DNA from: Burkholderiales bacterium
GTDB taxonomy: Bacteria; Pseudomonadota; Gammaproteobacteria; Burkholderiales; SG8-39
Direction of reading: 5' to 3'
Length of the DNA stretch: 10,243 nucleotides
Assembly: GCA_919902965.1 (NCBI GenBank)
Contig: CAKKSJ010000108.1
Span: 1 to 10,243, forward strand
Of the stretch, positions 1-6,654 are shown in pieces. Position 1 is the first letter of the stretch. Each line of letters starts with the position of its first letter. The notes beneath the pieces are model-generated. The model did not search any database, had not been told where the DNA came from, and was given only the letters and a program-made list of their open reading frames with translations. A program made the translations under genes and the position numbers.

Positions 1-19
1 CATGCCGGGTGGTGTGGCA

Positions 20-46
20 GGGGCGCAGTCCGCTAGACTGCCCCCT
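20..46. other. Hairpin downstream of the cytochrome b gene
   Basis: The 72 bases after the cytochrome gene (downstream on the minus strand) hold no gene. They contain a stem-loop: CAGTC (26-30) pairs with GACTG (36-40) around a 5-nt loop. The stem continues with G25-C41, one C-C mismatch, three G-C pairs and a terminal G-T wobble. A second weaker arm pair, ATGCCG (47-52) with CGGCAT (68-73), touches the stop codon. Neither is followed by a T-run on either strand, so this is not a canonical intrinsic terminator. It could be a 3'-end structure protecting the mRNA or a Rho-associated end. Confidence 0.35.
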
Positions 47-72
47 ATGCCGATCCGATTCCGAGACCGGCA

Positions 73-735
73 TTAGCTGGTCTTGACCAGCAGGTAGACG
101 CCAGCCGCACAAACCGCCAGCAGCAGTGCCGCCAGCCGGATCCGCGCCGGATGCGGCACGGTTTCCGCTTTGCCGACGACGGCTTCCTTGAATCCGGTGA
201 TCATCGGTTTCACCAGGTCTTCATGCTTGCCAATCACGTAAAAAGCCACAGCCGAAAGATGCAGAGCGATCAGCGCGAACAGCAGCTTGACATTCAGGTA
301 GTGGATGCCGGTGATACGGTCGCTCAGGGCCTTGCTCACCAGTTTCGCCAGCGGGCCCTCGGTCGCGATGTCGTCGTTGGCGAACAGACCGGTGCCTGCC
401 TGCACCAGCAGTACGATCAGCATGACGACCACCGACCAGGCGCCGGCGGGATTGTGTCCGAGGTGCTGGCTTGCTTCCTTGCGGCGCAGCGCGCTCAGAT
501 AGGCGATTGCGGCGGCGGGGCCGCGAACGAAGGAAGCAAAGCGCGCGTGGGTGCTTCCGAAAAACCCCCACAGGATGCGGAACAATACCAATGCGAGTAC
601 CGCGTAACCGCTGAGCATATGGATCCGCATGGCGTTGCCGCCGATTTGGACGCTGATGAAGGACACCACCACCAGCACCACCAGCAGCCAGTGGAACAAG
701 CGCAGCGGCAGGTCCCATACCAGTATCTTGTTCAT
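73..735 (-). CDS. Cytochrome b561-type di-haem membrane protein
   Basis: This 220-aa integral membrane protein resembles the cytochrome b561 / Ni-hydrogenase cytochrome b family, which passes electrons between the quinone pool and a partner redox protein in the inner membrane. About five hydrophobic helices are visible (near 11-30, 40-60, 100-117, 147-167, 199-217). Likely haem-ligand histidines are H15 (LFHW), H39 (RIHMLSGY), H145 and H159. The LGHNPAGAW motif at 92-100 is typical of small soluble-partner cytochromes of this family. The ATG is supported by TAAGGAA about 6 nt upstream. It follows secF after an 85-bp gap that holds a long inverted repeat, so it may be expressed separately from the Sec genes. 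No cytochrome c or dehydrogenase partner lies in the window. The family is fairly certain; the partner and substrate are unknown. Confidence 0.82.
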   Translation of the reverse strand: MNKILVWDLPLRLFHWLLVVLVVVSFISVQIGGNAMRIHMLSGYAVLALVLFRILWGFFGSTHARFASFVRGPAAAIAYLSALRRKEASQHLGHNPAGAWSVVVMLIVLLVQAGTGLFANDDIATEGPLAKLVSKALSDRITGIHYLNVKLLFALIALHLSAVAFYVIGKHEDLVKPMITGFKEAVVGKAETVPHPARIRLAALLLAVCAAGVYLLVKTS

Positions 736-753
736 CCGGCTTCCTTAGGGTCT

Positions 754-796
754 GTTGGCATTCAGCACATGAGCGTCTCATGCGGTGAATGTCAAC
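754..796. repeat. 43-bp imperfect inverted repeat between secF and the cytochrome gene
   Basis: The arms at 755-773 and 777-795 match at 16 of 19 positions when one is reverse-complemented, around a 3-nt centre (CGT). The flanking pair G754-C796 extends it to 20 positions. On the minus strand it ends about 18 nt before the cytochrome start codon, just upstream of its ribosome binding site. There is no T-run after either arm. A perfect TTGACA (minus strand, 790-795) lies inside the outer arm, but no good -10 follows at 16-19 nt. It could be a dyad operator, an mRNA processing or attenuation hairpin in the leader, or the 3' end of the secF transcript. Confidence 0.6.
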
Positions 797-820
797 GGCG
801 GCGCTGACCGGCCGCGCTGT

Positions 821-1753
821 CTATACGACCGCTTCCTGCTTGTCCTTCTTCGGCGGGCGAACGAACTGCTCGCGTGACACGCCCAGCCATTTCACGATGG
901 GCGCCATGACCAGCACCGAAGAATAGATGCCGAACATTATGCCGATGGTCAGCGCGAGCGCGAAGTTATGCAATGCGGCGCCCCCGAACAGCAGCATCGA
1001 CAGCACCATGACCTGGGTGCTCCCGTGGGTAATGATAGTGCGCGAAATGGTGCTGGTGATGGCGTTGTCGATGATCTGTGTCACCGGTGCCTTGCGCATT
1101 TTGCGGAAGTTCTCGCGCACCCGGTCGGCGATAACCACCGATTCGTTCACCGAGTAGCCGAGCACGGCCAATACGGCAGCCAGCACCGGCAGGGAAAACT
1201 CCCACTGGAACAGCGCGAAACAGCCAAGGATGATAATGACGTCGTGCAGGTTGGCGATGATCGCGGCCACGGAGAAGCGCCATTCGAAGCGAAGCGCCAG
1301 GTACGCCATGATGCCGAGACAGACGACGACCAGGGCGAGTGCGCCGTTCTCAGCGAGCTCGCGTCCCACCTGCGGGCCGACGAATTCCACGCGGCGCAGT
1401 TGCACGCTCTTGTCCTCGGTTGCGAGCGTATCCATGACCTTCTTCGACAGGTCGGCGCTCGACTGGCCTTCTTTCAGCGGCATGCGGATCAGCACGTCGC
1501 GCGAGGACCCGAAATTCTGCACCGAGGTGTCGGTGTAGCCGGCCTTCTCCAGCGCGACGCGGACCTTCTGGATTTCCGCGGGATGGTCATAGGCGACCTC
1601 GATCACCGTTCCGCCGGTGAACTCGATCGAGTAATGCAGCCCGTTGGTCGCGAGGAAGAACACCGCCAGCAGGAAGGTGACCAACGAGATGATGTTGAAC
1701 ACCAGCGCATAGCGCATGAACGGTATGTCTTTGCGGATCTTGAAGAATTCCAT
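821..1753 (-). CDS. secF: Protein translocase subunit SecF
   Basis: SecF pairs with SecD in the inner membrane. The complex assists SecYEG by using the proton gradient to pull exported proteins out on the periplasmic side. The 310-aa length is usual. Six membrane helices are visible: one near 15-35, then, after a periplasmic domain, near 138-153, 161-180, 187-207, 239-258 and 265-287. The hallmark IEFTGGTVIEV (43-53) begins the periplasmic domain. GYSVNESVVIADRVRENFR (199-217) is the conserved helix-4 and cytoplasmic-loop signature. The start lies 22 nt after the secD stop with only a weak Shine-Dalgarno sequence, consistent with co-transcription and coupled translation. The C-terminal tail is short, basic and cytoplasmic, as expected. 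Confidence 0.97.
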   Translation of the reverse strand: MEFFKIRKDIPFMRYALVFNIISLVTFLLAVFFLATNGLHYSIEFTGGTVIEVAYDHPAEIQKVRVALEKAGYTDTSVQNFGSSRDVLIRMPLKEGQSSADLSKKVMDTLATEDKSVQLRRVEFVGPQVGRELAENGALALVVVCLGIMAYLALRFEWRFSVAAIIANLHDVIIILGCFALFQWEFSLPVLAAVLAVLGYSVNESVVIADRVRENFRKMRKAPVTQIIDNAITSTISRTIITHGSTQVMVLSMLLFGGAALHNFALALTIGIMFGIYSSVLVMAPIVKWLGVSREQFVRPPKKDKQEAVV

Positions 1754-1775
1754 GTTTATTGCCCCGCGCTATGCA

Positions 1776-3638
1776 CTATTTCCACGACGTATTCCCGATC
1801 GCCAGCTTTTCCAGCCGGCGGCGCGAGCCATAGGTCAAATTGACGACCGCACGCGAAATCACCACCGAACTGAACAGCGAGGTCAGGATGCCGAGCACGT
1901 GCACTACGGCGAAGCCGCGAATCGGGCCGGAGCCGAAGATCAGCAGCGCCAGGCCCGCGATCATGGTCGTGACGTTGGAGTCGAGGATGGTGCCGAAAGC
2001 GCGTTCGTAGCCGGCGTGGATTGCAGCCTGCGGCGTGGCGCCGTTGCGCATCTCTTCGCGAATGCGCTCGTTGATGAGCACATTGGCGTCGATCGCCATG
2101 CCCAGGGTGAGCGCGACGGCGGCGATGCCAGGCAGGGTCAGCGTCGCCTGCAGCAGCGATAGAAGCGCTACCAGCAGCAGCAGATTGGAGGAGAGCGCCA
2201 GCACCGAGATCACGCCGAATAGGACGTAGTACATGCTCATGAATAGGGCGATCGCGATAAAACCCCAGAGCGTGGAGCGGAAGCCCTTGCTGATATTGTC
2301 GGCGCCGAGACTGGGGCCGATGGTGCGTTCCTCGATGATTTCCATCGGCGCCGCGAGCGAACCGGCGCGCAGCAGCAGCGCCGTGTCGGCGGCCTCGGTG
2401 GAACTCATGCGGCCGCTGATCTGTACGCGCCCGCCGCCGATTTCACTGCGGATCACCGGGGCGGTGACCACTTCGCCTTTGCCTTTTTCGATCAGCAGGA
2501 TCGCCATGCGCTTGCCCACGTTGTCGCGGGTGACATCCTTGAAAATGCGCGCCCCGGGTCCATCCAGGGTCATGTTGACCGTGGGCTCTTGTGTCTGGTT
2601 ATCGAATCCGGGCTGGGCATCGGTGAGGCGGTCGCCGGTCAGCACCACTTGTTTCTTCACCAGCAGCGGCGAGCCGTCGCGTACGTTGTAGAGTTCGTCG
2701 CCGAACGGGACCTGGCCTTGCTGTGCGGCGAGCAGCGTCGCCGGATTGCTGTTCTCCTCGTCGACCATGCGGATTTCCAGGGTTGCGGTGCGGCCGAGAA
2801 TTTCCTTCGCCTTGGCCGTGTCCTGCACGCCCGGCAGTTGCACCACCACGCGGTCCGCACCCTGCTGCTGGATGATGGGTTCGGACACGCCCAGTTCATT
2901 GATGCGGTTTTGCAGCGTGGTGATGTTCTGCTTCAGCGCCGACTCCTGCGTACGCGTGACCGCTTCGGGCTTGACCGTGCCGCTCAGCCGGAATTCGTCG
3001 CTGGCGAGATCCTGGTCGGTGAAGCTTAGATCCGGCTGGTTGTCCTCGAGCAGCTTGCGCGCAGCGGCGCGCGTAGCGGCATCGCGGAACTTGATCTGGA
3101 TAACAGTGCCTTCACGCCTGATGCCGGAATGGCGCAGATTCTTGTCGCGCAATTGGGTGCGGATATCCCCGCTCAGATTCTCCAGCCGCTTGGTCAGTGC
3201 GGCTTTCATGTCGACCTGAAGCATGAAATGCACGCCGCCGCGCAGATCCAGCCCCAGGTACATGGGCAGGGCGTGAATCGCGGTGAGCCAGTTGGGCGAG
3301 GAAGAGAGCAGGTTGAGGGCGACGACGTAGGAGGGATTGTCGCGGTCCGGGTTGAGGCTCTGGCTGAGGATATCCTTGGCCTTCAGTTGCGTATCGGTGT
3401 CCGCGAAGCGCAGCTTGACGCTGTTGGCGTCGAGAAATGTCCCCTGGCTGACGATTTTCGCGCTCTTCAGTGCCTGTTCTACGCGCTCGAGCAAGCCGGA
3501 ATCGACCCTGACCGTGGCCTTGACGCTGGACACCTGGACTGCCGGCGACTCGCCGAAAAAATTGGGCAGGGTATAGGTGAATCCCAGCACCATCGCACAG
3601 GCGATGATCACGTAGATCCAAAGCGGATAGCGGTTCAT
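1776..3638 (-). CDS. secD: Protein translocase subunit SecD
   Basis: SecD is the larger partner of SecF in the proton-driven accessory complex of the Sec translocon. The 620-aa protein is the usual size. It has an N-terminal membrane helix (about 7-23) and then the large periplasmic region, with YLGLDLRGGVHF (127-138) marking its start. The C-terminal half carries five helices. AIDANVLINERIREE (515-529) is the conserved helix-4 signature with the functionally important Asp, and GPIRGFAVVHVLG (571-583) follows. The ATG has no clear Shine-Dalgarno sequence. It lies 74 bp downstream of yajC and 22 bp upstream of secF, the standard yajC-secD-secF operon. Nothing is missing or unusual. Confidence 0.97.
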   Translation of the reverse strand: MNRYPLWIYVIIACAMVLGFTYTLPNFFGESPAVQVSSVKATVRVDSGLLERVEQALKSAKIVSQGTFLDANSVKLRFADTDTQLKAKDILSQSLNPDRDNPSYVVALNLLSSSPNWLTAIHALPMYLGLDLRGGVHFMLQVDMKAALTKRLENLSGDIRTQLRDKNLRHSGIRREGTVIQIKFRDAATRAAARKLLEDNQPDLSFTDQDLASDEFRLSGTVKPEAVTRTQESALKQNITTLQNRINELGVSEPIIQQQGADRVVVQLPGVQDTAKAKEILGRTATLEIRMVDEENSNPATLLAAQQGQVPFGDELYNVRDGSPLLVKKQVVLTGDRLTDAQPGFDNQTQEPTVNMTLDGPGARIFKDVTRDNVGKRMAILLIEKGKGEVVTAPVIRSEIGGGRVQISGRMSSTEAADTALLLRAGSLAAPMEIIEERTIGPSLGADNISKGFRSTLWGFIAIALFMSMYYVLFGVISVLALSSNLLLLVALLSLLQATLTLPGIAAVALTLGMAIDANVLINERIREEMRNGATPQAAIHAGYERAFGTILDSNVTTMIAGLALLIFGSGPIRGFAVVHVLGILTSLFSSVVISRAVVNLTYGSRRRLEKLAIGNTSWK

Positions 3639-3712
3639 TGTCGGGTGACCAGTGGTGGGTGTAGCCTTGCGGGCGAAGGCTGGGCGCGAGGCTGCGCTTC
3701 AGAAGTCGCGGT

Positions 3713-4063
3713 TCACGATATCGCTTTGATCGAACCTTTGGGCAGCAGGGTCTGCACCGCCCCCTTCTGCATTTGTATTTCGGTGCCCGCCGCGATTTCC
3801 ACGCTGATGTAGACCTCGCCAACTTTGGTGATCTTGCCCACCAGTCCGGCGGCCGTGATGACCTCATCGCCTTTTTGCAGCGCGTCGGTCATGGCCTTCA
3901 ATTCCTTGGCGCGCTTCATTTGCGGGCGGATCATCAGAAAGTACAGCAGCCCGAACATCAGGACGATGGGCAGCAGGCCCATTATGCCTTCACCACCCAG
4001 GAAGCCGCCTGCGCCGGAAGGGGCCTGGGCATGGGCTAAAGAAATCAGCACGGGTATCTCCAT
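3713..4063 (-). CDS. yajC: Preprotein translocase subunit YajC
   Basis: YajC is a small single-span inner-membrane protein that associates with SecDF and the Sec holotranslocon; it is not essential in E. coli. I chose the ATG at 4063, giving 116 aa (MEIPVLISLAHAQ...). A longer open frame runs upstream to 4312, but its extra 83 residues are antisense to tgt and look nothing like YajC. The chosen start also lies 22 nt downstream of a strong -10 element. The membrane helix is about 27-44 and ends in the family motif FLMIRPQMKRAKE (42-54). The soluble domain follows with LQKGDEVITAAGLVGKI (62-78). An AHAQA stretch near the N-terminus resembles a signal-peptidase site and is common in proteobacterial YajC. 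Confidence 0.95.
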   Translation of the reverse strand: MEIPVLISLAHAQAPSGAGGFLGGEGIMGLLPIVLMFGLLYFLMIRPQMKRAKELKAMTDALQKGDEVITAAGLVGKITKVGEVYISVEIAAGTEIQMQKGAVQTLLPKGSIKAIS

Positions 4064-4084
4064 TTCGAGTCGAAACAACGCGAA

Positions 4085-4093
4085 ATTATACCA
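4085..4093 (-). promoter_or_regulatory. Extended -10 promoter for yajC-secD-secF
   Basis: On the minus strand this reads TGGTATAAT, a perfect extended -10 (TGnTATAAT), in the 44-bp gap between tgt and yajC. The best -35 candidates at 16-18 nt spacing (around 4107-4114) match poorly, which is typical where an extended -10 compensates. The predicted start of transcription is near 4078, leaving a leader of about 15 nt before the yajC ATG. The CAGCA/TGCTG arms at 4092-4107 form only a 5-bp stem and do not look like a terminator for tgt. Inferred from consensus matching only. Confidence 0.6.
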
Positions 4094-4107
4094 GCATTGG
4101 GGTGCTG

Positions 4108-5220
4108 CTAAACCGCTTCTTTTCCACTCCCGCGCTGCGCGCGGAACGCAGCCGTGTAGTCGGCGAGGCCGCCGCCCGCAATGGCGGCGCGCAACTCGCT
4201 CATCAGAGTGAGGTAGTAGTACAGGTTGTGGACGGTATTGAGGCGCGCGCCCAGGATTTCGTTGACCCGGTGCAGGTGATGCAGGTAGGCGCGCGTGAAA
4301 TTCGCGCAGCAATAGCAGCCGCAGTCCGCGTCCAGCGGCTGCAGATCGTGGCGGTAGGCCGCGTTCTTGATCTTGATGTCGCCGTAGCGGGTGAACAGCC
4401 AGCCGTTGCGGGCGTTGCGCGTGGGGAGCACGCAGTCGAACATGTCGATTCCCGCCATGACCGCCCCGACCAGGTCCTCGGGCGTGCCCACGCCCATCAG
4501 ATAACGCGGCTGATCTGCGGGCAATTGCGGCGCGGTGTGGGCGAGGATGCGCTGCATGTCTTCTTTGGGTTCGCCCACCGACAGCCCGCCGATGGCGTAG
4601 CCGTCGAAGCCGATACGCTGCAATTCGGCGAGCGACGCGTCGCGCAGGGCTTCATGCATGCCGCCCTGGACGATACCGAACAGCGCGTTCGGATTTCCCT
4701 CGTGCGCCCGCTTGCTGCGTTCGGCCCAGCGCAGCGACAGGCGCATCGATTCGCCGGCGACGCGTTCGTCCGCGGGGTAGGGCGTGCACTCGTCGAAAAT
4801 CATGGCGATGTCGGCATTGAGCACGCGCTGGATGCGCATCGATTCTTCCGGCGTCAGCAGCAGCCGGTCGCCGTTCACCGGCGAGGCGAACTTCACACCT
4901 TCCTCGGAAATCTTGCGCAGGGCGCCCAGGCTGAATACCTGGAAGCCGCCGGAGTCCGTGAGTAGCGGTGCGTCCCAGCCCATGAAGCGGTGCAGGCCGC
5001 CGTGCGCTTCGATTACTTCGAGGCCGGGGCGCAGCCACAGATGGAAGGTATTGCCGAGCACGATGCCGGCACCGATCTCATGCAGTTCCGCCGGGCTCAT
5101 CGCTTTAACCGTGCCATAGGTGCCGACGGGCATGAAGGCGGGGGTCTCGACCTGGCCATGGGCCAGGGTCAGCGTGCCGCGGCGCGCCCGGCCGTCAATG
5201 TTGTGTACGAGGAATTTCAT
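4108..5220 (-). CDS. tgt: Queuine tRNA-ribosyltransferase (tRNA-guanine transglycosylase)
   Basis: This enzyme swaps guanine-34 in tRNAs with GUN anticodons (Asp, Asn, His, Tyr) for the queuosine precursor preQ1. I chose the ATG at 5220 (MKFLVHNIDGRARRG), giving 370 aa, because the family begins this way; the frame is open 16 codons further upstream. The active-site Asp in LLTDSGGFQVFSL is D89, a second conserved Asp is in FDEC (D143), and the likely nucleophile is D262 in MFDCVLPTRNARNG. The zinc site is C300, C302 and C305 (CGCYCC) with H331. It lies 54 bp downstream of queA, which acts next in the same pathway, so the two are probably one transcript. No good Shine-Dalgarno sequence precedes the start. 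Confidence 0.97.
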   Translation of the reverse strand: MKFLVHNIDGRARRGTLTLAHGQVETPAFMPVGTYGTVKAMSPAELHEIGAGIVLGNTFHLWLRPGLEVIEAHGGLHRFMGWDAPLLTDSGGFQVFSLGALRKISEEGVKFASPVNGDRLLLTPEESMRIQRVLNADIAMIFDECTPYPADERVAGESMRLSLRWAERSKRAHEGNPNALFGIVQGGMHEALRDASLAELQRIGFDGYAIGGLSVGEPKEDMQRILAHTAPQLPADQPRYLMGVGTPEDLVGAVMAGIDMFDCVLPTRNARNGWLFTRYGDIKIKNAAYRHDLQPLDADCGCYCCANFTRAYLHHLHRVNEILGARLNTVHNLYYYLTLMSELRAAIAGGGLADYTAAFRAQRGSGKEAV

Positions 5221-5225
5221 TTGCC

Positions 5226-5256
5226 AAAGGAGGTGAACGGCGTGCCGCCTGCGGCA
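5226..5256 (-). other. tgt leader with a 16S-tail-like element and a small hairpin
   Basis: The short queA-tgt gap is unusual. On the coding (minus) strand, 5226-5236 reads TCACCTCCTTT, the same as the anti-Shine-Dalgarno tail of 16S rRNA, six nucleotides before the tgt ATG. Upstream is a hairpin, TGCCG (5243-5247) with CGGCA (5252-5256). An outer pairing of TTGCC (5221-5225) with GGCAA (5253-5257) is an alternative and would put the element in a loop. On the plus strand the same bases are a perfect Shine-Dalgarno sequence (AAAGGAGGTGA) followed by GTG at 5242, but the frame it would serve is antisense to queA. Function unknown; it may be chance. Confidence 0.35.
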
Positions 5257-5274
5257 AGTCCGTTGCACCGGGAA

Positions 5275-6333
5275 TTAGTCCGTGGTGTAAGGCGCATGTT
5301 CAATTTTATCAATCAGCATGGCGTCGCCGTAGGAAAAGAAACGGTAGCGCTGTTCGATCGCGTGGCGGTAGGCCGCGCGCACCGCTTCCATTCCGGCAAA
5401 GGCAGCGACGAGCATCAGCAGGGTCGATCTGGGCAAATGAAAATTGGTGATCAGCCGGTCCACTACGCGGAACTGATAGCCCGGGGTGATGAACAGCGCG
5501 GTCTCGCCCGCTCCCGGACGCGGTAGGCAGTCGGCGTCGGCGCGTGCAGCCGATTCGAGCGCGCGCAGGCTGGTGGTGCCGACCGCGATCACCGCGCGTC
5601 CGGCCGCGCGCGCGCCGGCGATGGCCTGCACGGTAGTTGGTGGAATCTCGTAGTGCTCGCTGTGCATTTTGTGTTCGGCGAGTTTATTCACGCGCACCGG
5701 CTGGAAGGTGCCGGCGCCGACATGCAGCGTGAGCCAGGCAAGCTGCACGCCCATACTGCGCAACTGCGCCAGCATGGTTTCGTCGAAATGCAGGCCGGCG
5801 GTGGGCGCCGCCACCGCGCCGGGATGCTGCGCGTAAACCGTCTGGTAGCGCAGCTGATCCTGCTCACCGTCGGCATGGGCGATATAAGGCGGCAGGGGCA
5901 GGTGGCCGTGGCGTTCGAGCAAGTCGAGCACGCTGGCGTCGCTGCCGAAACGCAGCAGATACAAATCGCCGCGGCGCTCCAGCACTTCTGCCTCGAGCGC
6001 TGCGTCGAAGCTGAGGCGCGCGCCGGGCCTGGGCGGGTGACTGGCGCGCATCTGTACCAGCGCCTCGTGCGCGCCGGTGACGCGCTCCACCAGGGCCTCG
6101 ATTTTTCCGCCGCTCGCTTTGTTACCGTAGAGGCGTGCCTTGATGACGCGCGTGTCGTTGAGCACCAGCACATCGCCGCAATGCAGGAATTGCGGCAGTT
6201 CGGCGAATCGATGGTCCGACAAAGTTCCGCCCGACAGTCGCAGCAGACGGCTGGAACTGCGCTCGCGCGCAGGAAATTGCGCAATCAGTTCTGCCGGGAG
6301 CGCGTAGTCAAAGTCGTCCAGCGAGAGCGGCAT
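5275..6333 (-). CDS. queA: S-adenosylmethionine:tRNA ribosyltransferase-isomerase
   Basis: QueA transfers and rearranges the ribosyl group of S-adenosylmethionine onto preQ1 in tRNA, making epoxyqueuosine, the step after Tgt. The 352-aa length is normal. Conserved blocks run in order: FDYALPAELIAQFP (8-21), VLVLNDTRVIKARL (55-68), APTAGLHFDETML (176-188), LHVGAGTFQPVR (203-214), VGTTSLRALES (251-261), LITNFHLPRSTLLML (294-308) and RFFSYGDAML (331-340). The ATG at 6333 gives the expected N-terminus, with only a weak GGAG about 11 nt upstream. It is the first gene of the minus-strand block and is divergent from the tRNA-Leu gene. No clear queA promoter could be picked out. Confidence 0.97.
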   Translation of the reverse strand: MPLSLDDFDYALPAELIAQFPARERSSSRLLRLSGGTLSDHRFAELPQFLHCGDVLVLNDTRVIKARLYGNKASGGKIEALVERVTGAHEALVQMRASHPPRPGARLSFDAALEAEVLERRGDLYLLRFGSDASVLDLLERHGHLPLPPYIAHADGEQDQLRYQTVYAQHPGAVAAPTAGLHFDETMLAQLRSMGVQLAWLTLHVGAGTFQPVRVNKLAEHKMHSEHYEIPPTTVQAIAGARAAGRAVIAVGTTSLRALESAARADADCLPRPGAGETALFITPGYQFRVVDRLITNFHLPRSTLLMLVAAFAGMEAVRAAYRHAIEQRYRFFSYGDAMLIDKIEHAPYTTD

Positions 6334-6349
6334 TACGGGGCCGGCTCCA

Positions 6350-6378
6350 TTGAGGGGAAGCGCGAATTAGAGCATAAT
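6350..6378 (+). promoter_or_regulatory. Promoter of the tRNA-Leu gene
   Basis: TTGAGG (6350-6355) and CATAAT (6373-6378) lie 17 nt apart and match the sigma-70 hexamers at 4/6 and 5/6 positions. A GC-rich discriminator follows, as is common for stable-RNA promoters. Transcription would start near 6385, leaving about 25 nt of 5' leader before the mature tRNA. That leader contains a small hairpin (GCGCTC 6390-6395 with GAGCGC 6403-6408) next to the expected RNase P cut. Confidence 0.6.
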
Positions 6379-6382
6379 TCGC
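6362..6382. repeat. Perfect 8-bp dyad over the tRNA promoter -10
   Basis: GCGAATTA (6362-6369) and TAATTCGC (6375-6382) are perfect inverted arms around a 5-nt centre (GAGCA). The right arm covers most of the tRNA-Leu -10 hexamer. The site lies in the 76-bp gap between divergent queA and the tRNA gene, so a protein bound here could affect both. It may also be chance; no regulator is recognisable. Confidence 0.4.
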
Positions 6383-6409
6383 CTCCGTTGCGCTCGCTTG
6401 CAGAGCGCG

Positions 6410-6496
6410 GCCGGGATGGCGGAATTGGTAGACGCACGGGACTCAAAATCCCGCGACTTTACGGTCATGGGGGTTCGATTCCCCCTCCCGGCACCA
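6410..6496 (+). tRNA. tRNA-Leu (anticodon CAA)
   Basis: The gene folds as a class II tRNA with a long variable arm. The acceptor stem GCCGGGA (6410-6416) pairs with TCCCGGC (6486-6492), the discriminator is A6493, and CCA is encoded at 6494-6496. The D-arm region contains AATTGGTAGAC. The anticodon stem CGGGA/TCCCG encloses the loop CTCAAAA, so the anticodon is CAA, reading the UUG codon. The T-arm is GGGGG-TTCGATT-CCCCC. An A discriminator and a long variable arm are what leucine tRNAs need. Its 3' end is the probable integration site of the adjacent island; in E. coli the equivalent CAA leucine tRNA (leuX) is the target of phage P4. Confidence 0.96.
6470..6496 (+). other. Putative island attachment site (left end)
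   Basis: P4-type integrases usually recombine within the T-loop and 3' acceptor end of a tRNA gene, which the incoming element rebuilds. The T-loop-to-CCA segment here sits 158 bp upstream of a P4-family integrase pointing away from it, the normal left-end layout. No second copy of this segment is in the window, so the site's exact limits cannot be drawn. Inferred from layout alone. Confidence 0.4.
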
Positions 6497-6501
6497 AGAG
6501 A

Positions 6502-6582
6502 TAGTCCGAAGTAGTCCGATAAAGGCCGTAAATCCAATTGAAAACAAGGAGTACGGCATTTTTCTCGTCCGTCGCAGTCCGA
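6502..6582 (+). repeat. Three AGTCCGA direct repeats between the tRNA and the integrase
   Basis: TAGTCCGA occurs at 6502-6509 and again at 6512-6519, exactly 10 bp apart (about one helical turn). CAGTCCGA lies at 6575-6582. They fall between the tRNA end and the integrase promoter, where tyrosine integrases and their directionality factors have arm-type binding sites. Nothing else in this 158-bp gap looks like a gene; the other signal is the integrase promoter. Confidence 0.45.
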
Positions 6583-6591
6583 AATGGTTCG

Positions 6592-6621
6592 TTGACATCC
6601 GGATAACAGGCGGGGTAGATT
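6592..6621 (+). promoter_or_regulatory. Likely integrase promoter
   Basis: A perfect -35 hexamer TTGACA (6592-6597) is followed after 18 nt by TAGATT (6616-6621), which matches the -10 at 4/6 positions. Transcription would begin near 6628, 27 nt before the integrase ATG. The ATG has no strong Shine-Dalgarno sequence; the nearest purine run is CCGGGT. Confidence 0.5.
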
Positions 6622-6654
6622 ATCGGGTAATCCACCACTCAGCCGGGTAACTAT

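Noticed and set aside
221..781. Minus-strand frame starting inside the secF-cytochrome hairpin (MRRSCAECQQ...)
   Set aside because: Considered as a leader peptide, but it overlaps the cytochrome gene out of frame without an early stop, has no ribosome binding site, and its downstream part is low-complexity Arg/Ala-rich shadow sequence.
4091..4108. Possible terminator after tgt
   Set aside because: The stem is only 5 bp and has no T-run; the bases are better explained as the spacer of the yajC promoter.
4064..4312. 83-residue upstream extension of yajC
   Set aside because: It overlaps tgt, does not resemble YajC, and lies upstream of the likely yajC promoter. The ATG at 4063 gives a normal-length protein.
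6334..6409. Clear queA promoter on the minus strand
   Set aside because: TATGCT-like -10 candidates exist, but none has a -35 better than chance at 16-18 nt.
5653..6504. 283-codon plus-strand open frame over queA and the tRNA
   Set aside because: It is fully antisense to queA and then reads through the tRNA (GGIGRRTGLKI...). It has no family resemblance; long antisense frames are common in GC-rich DNA.
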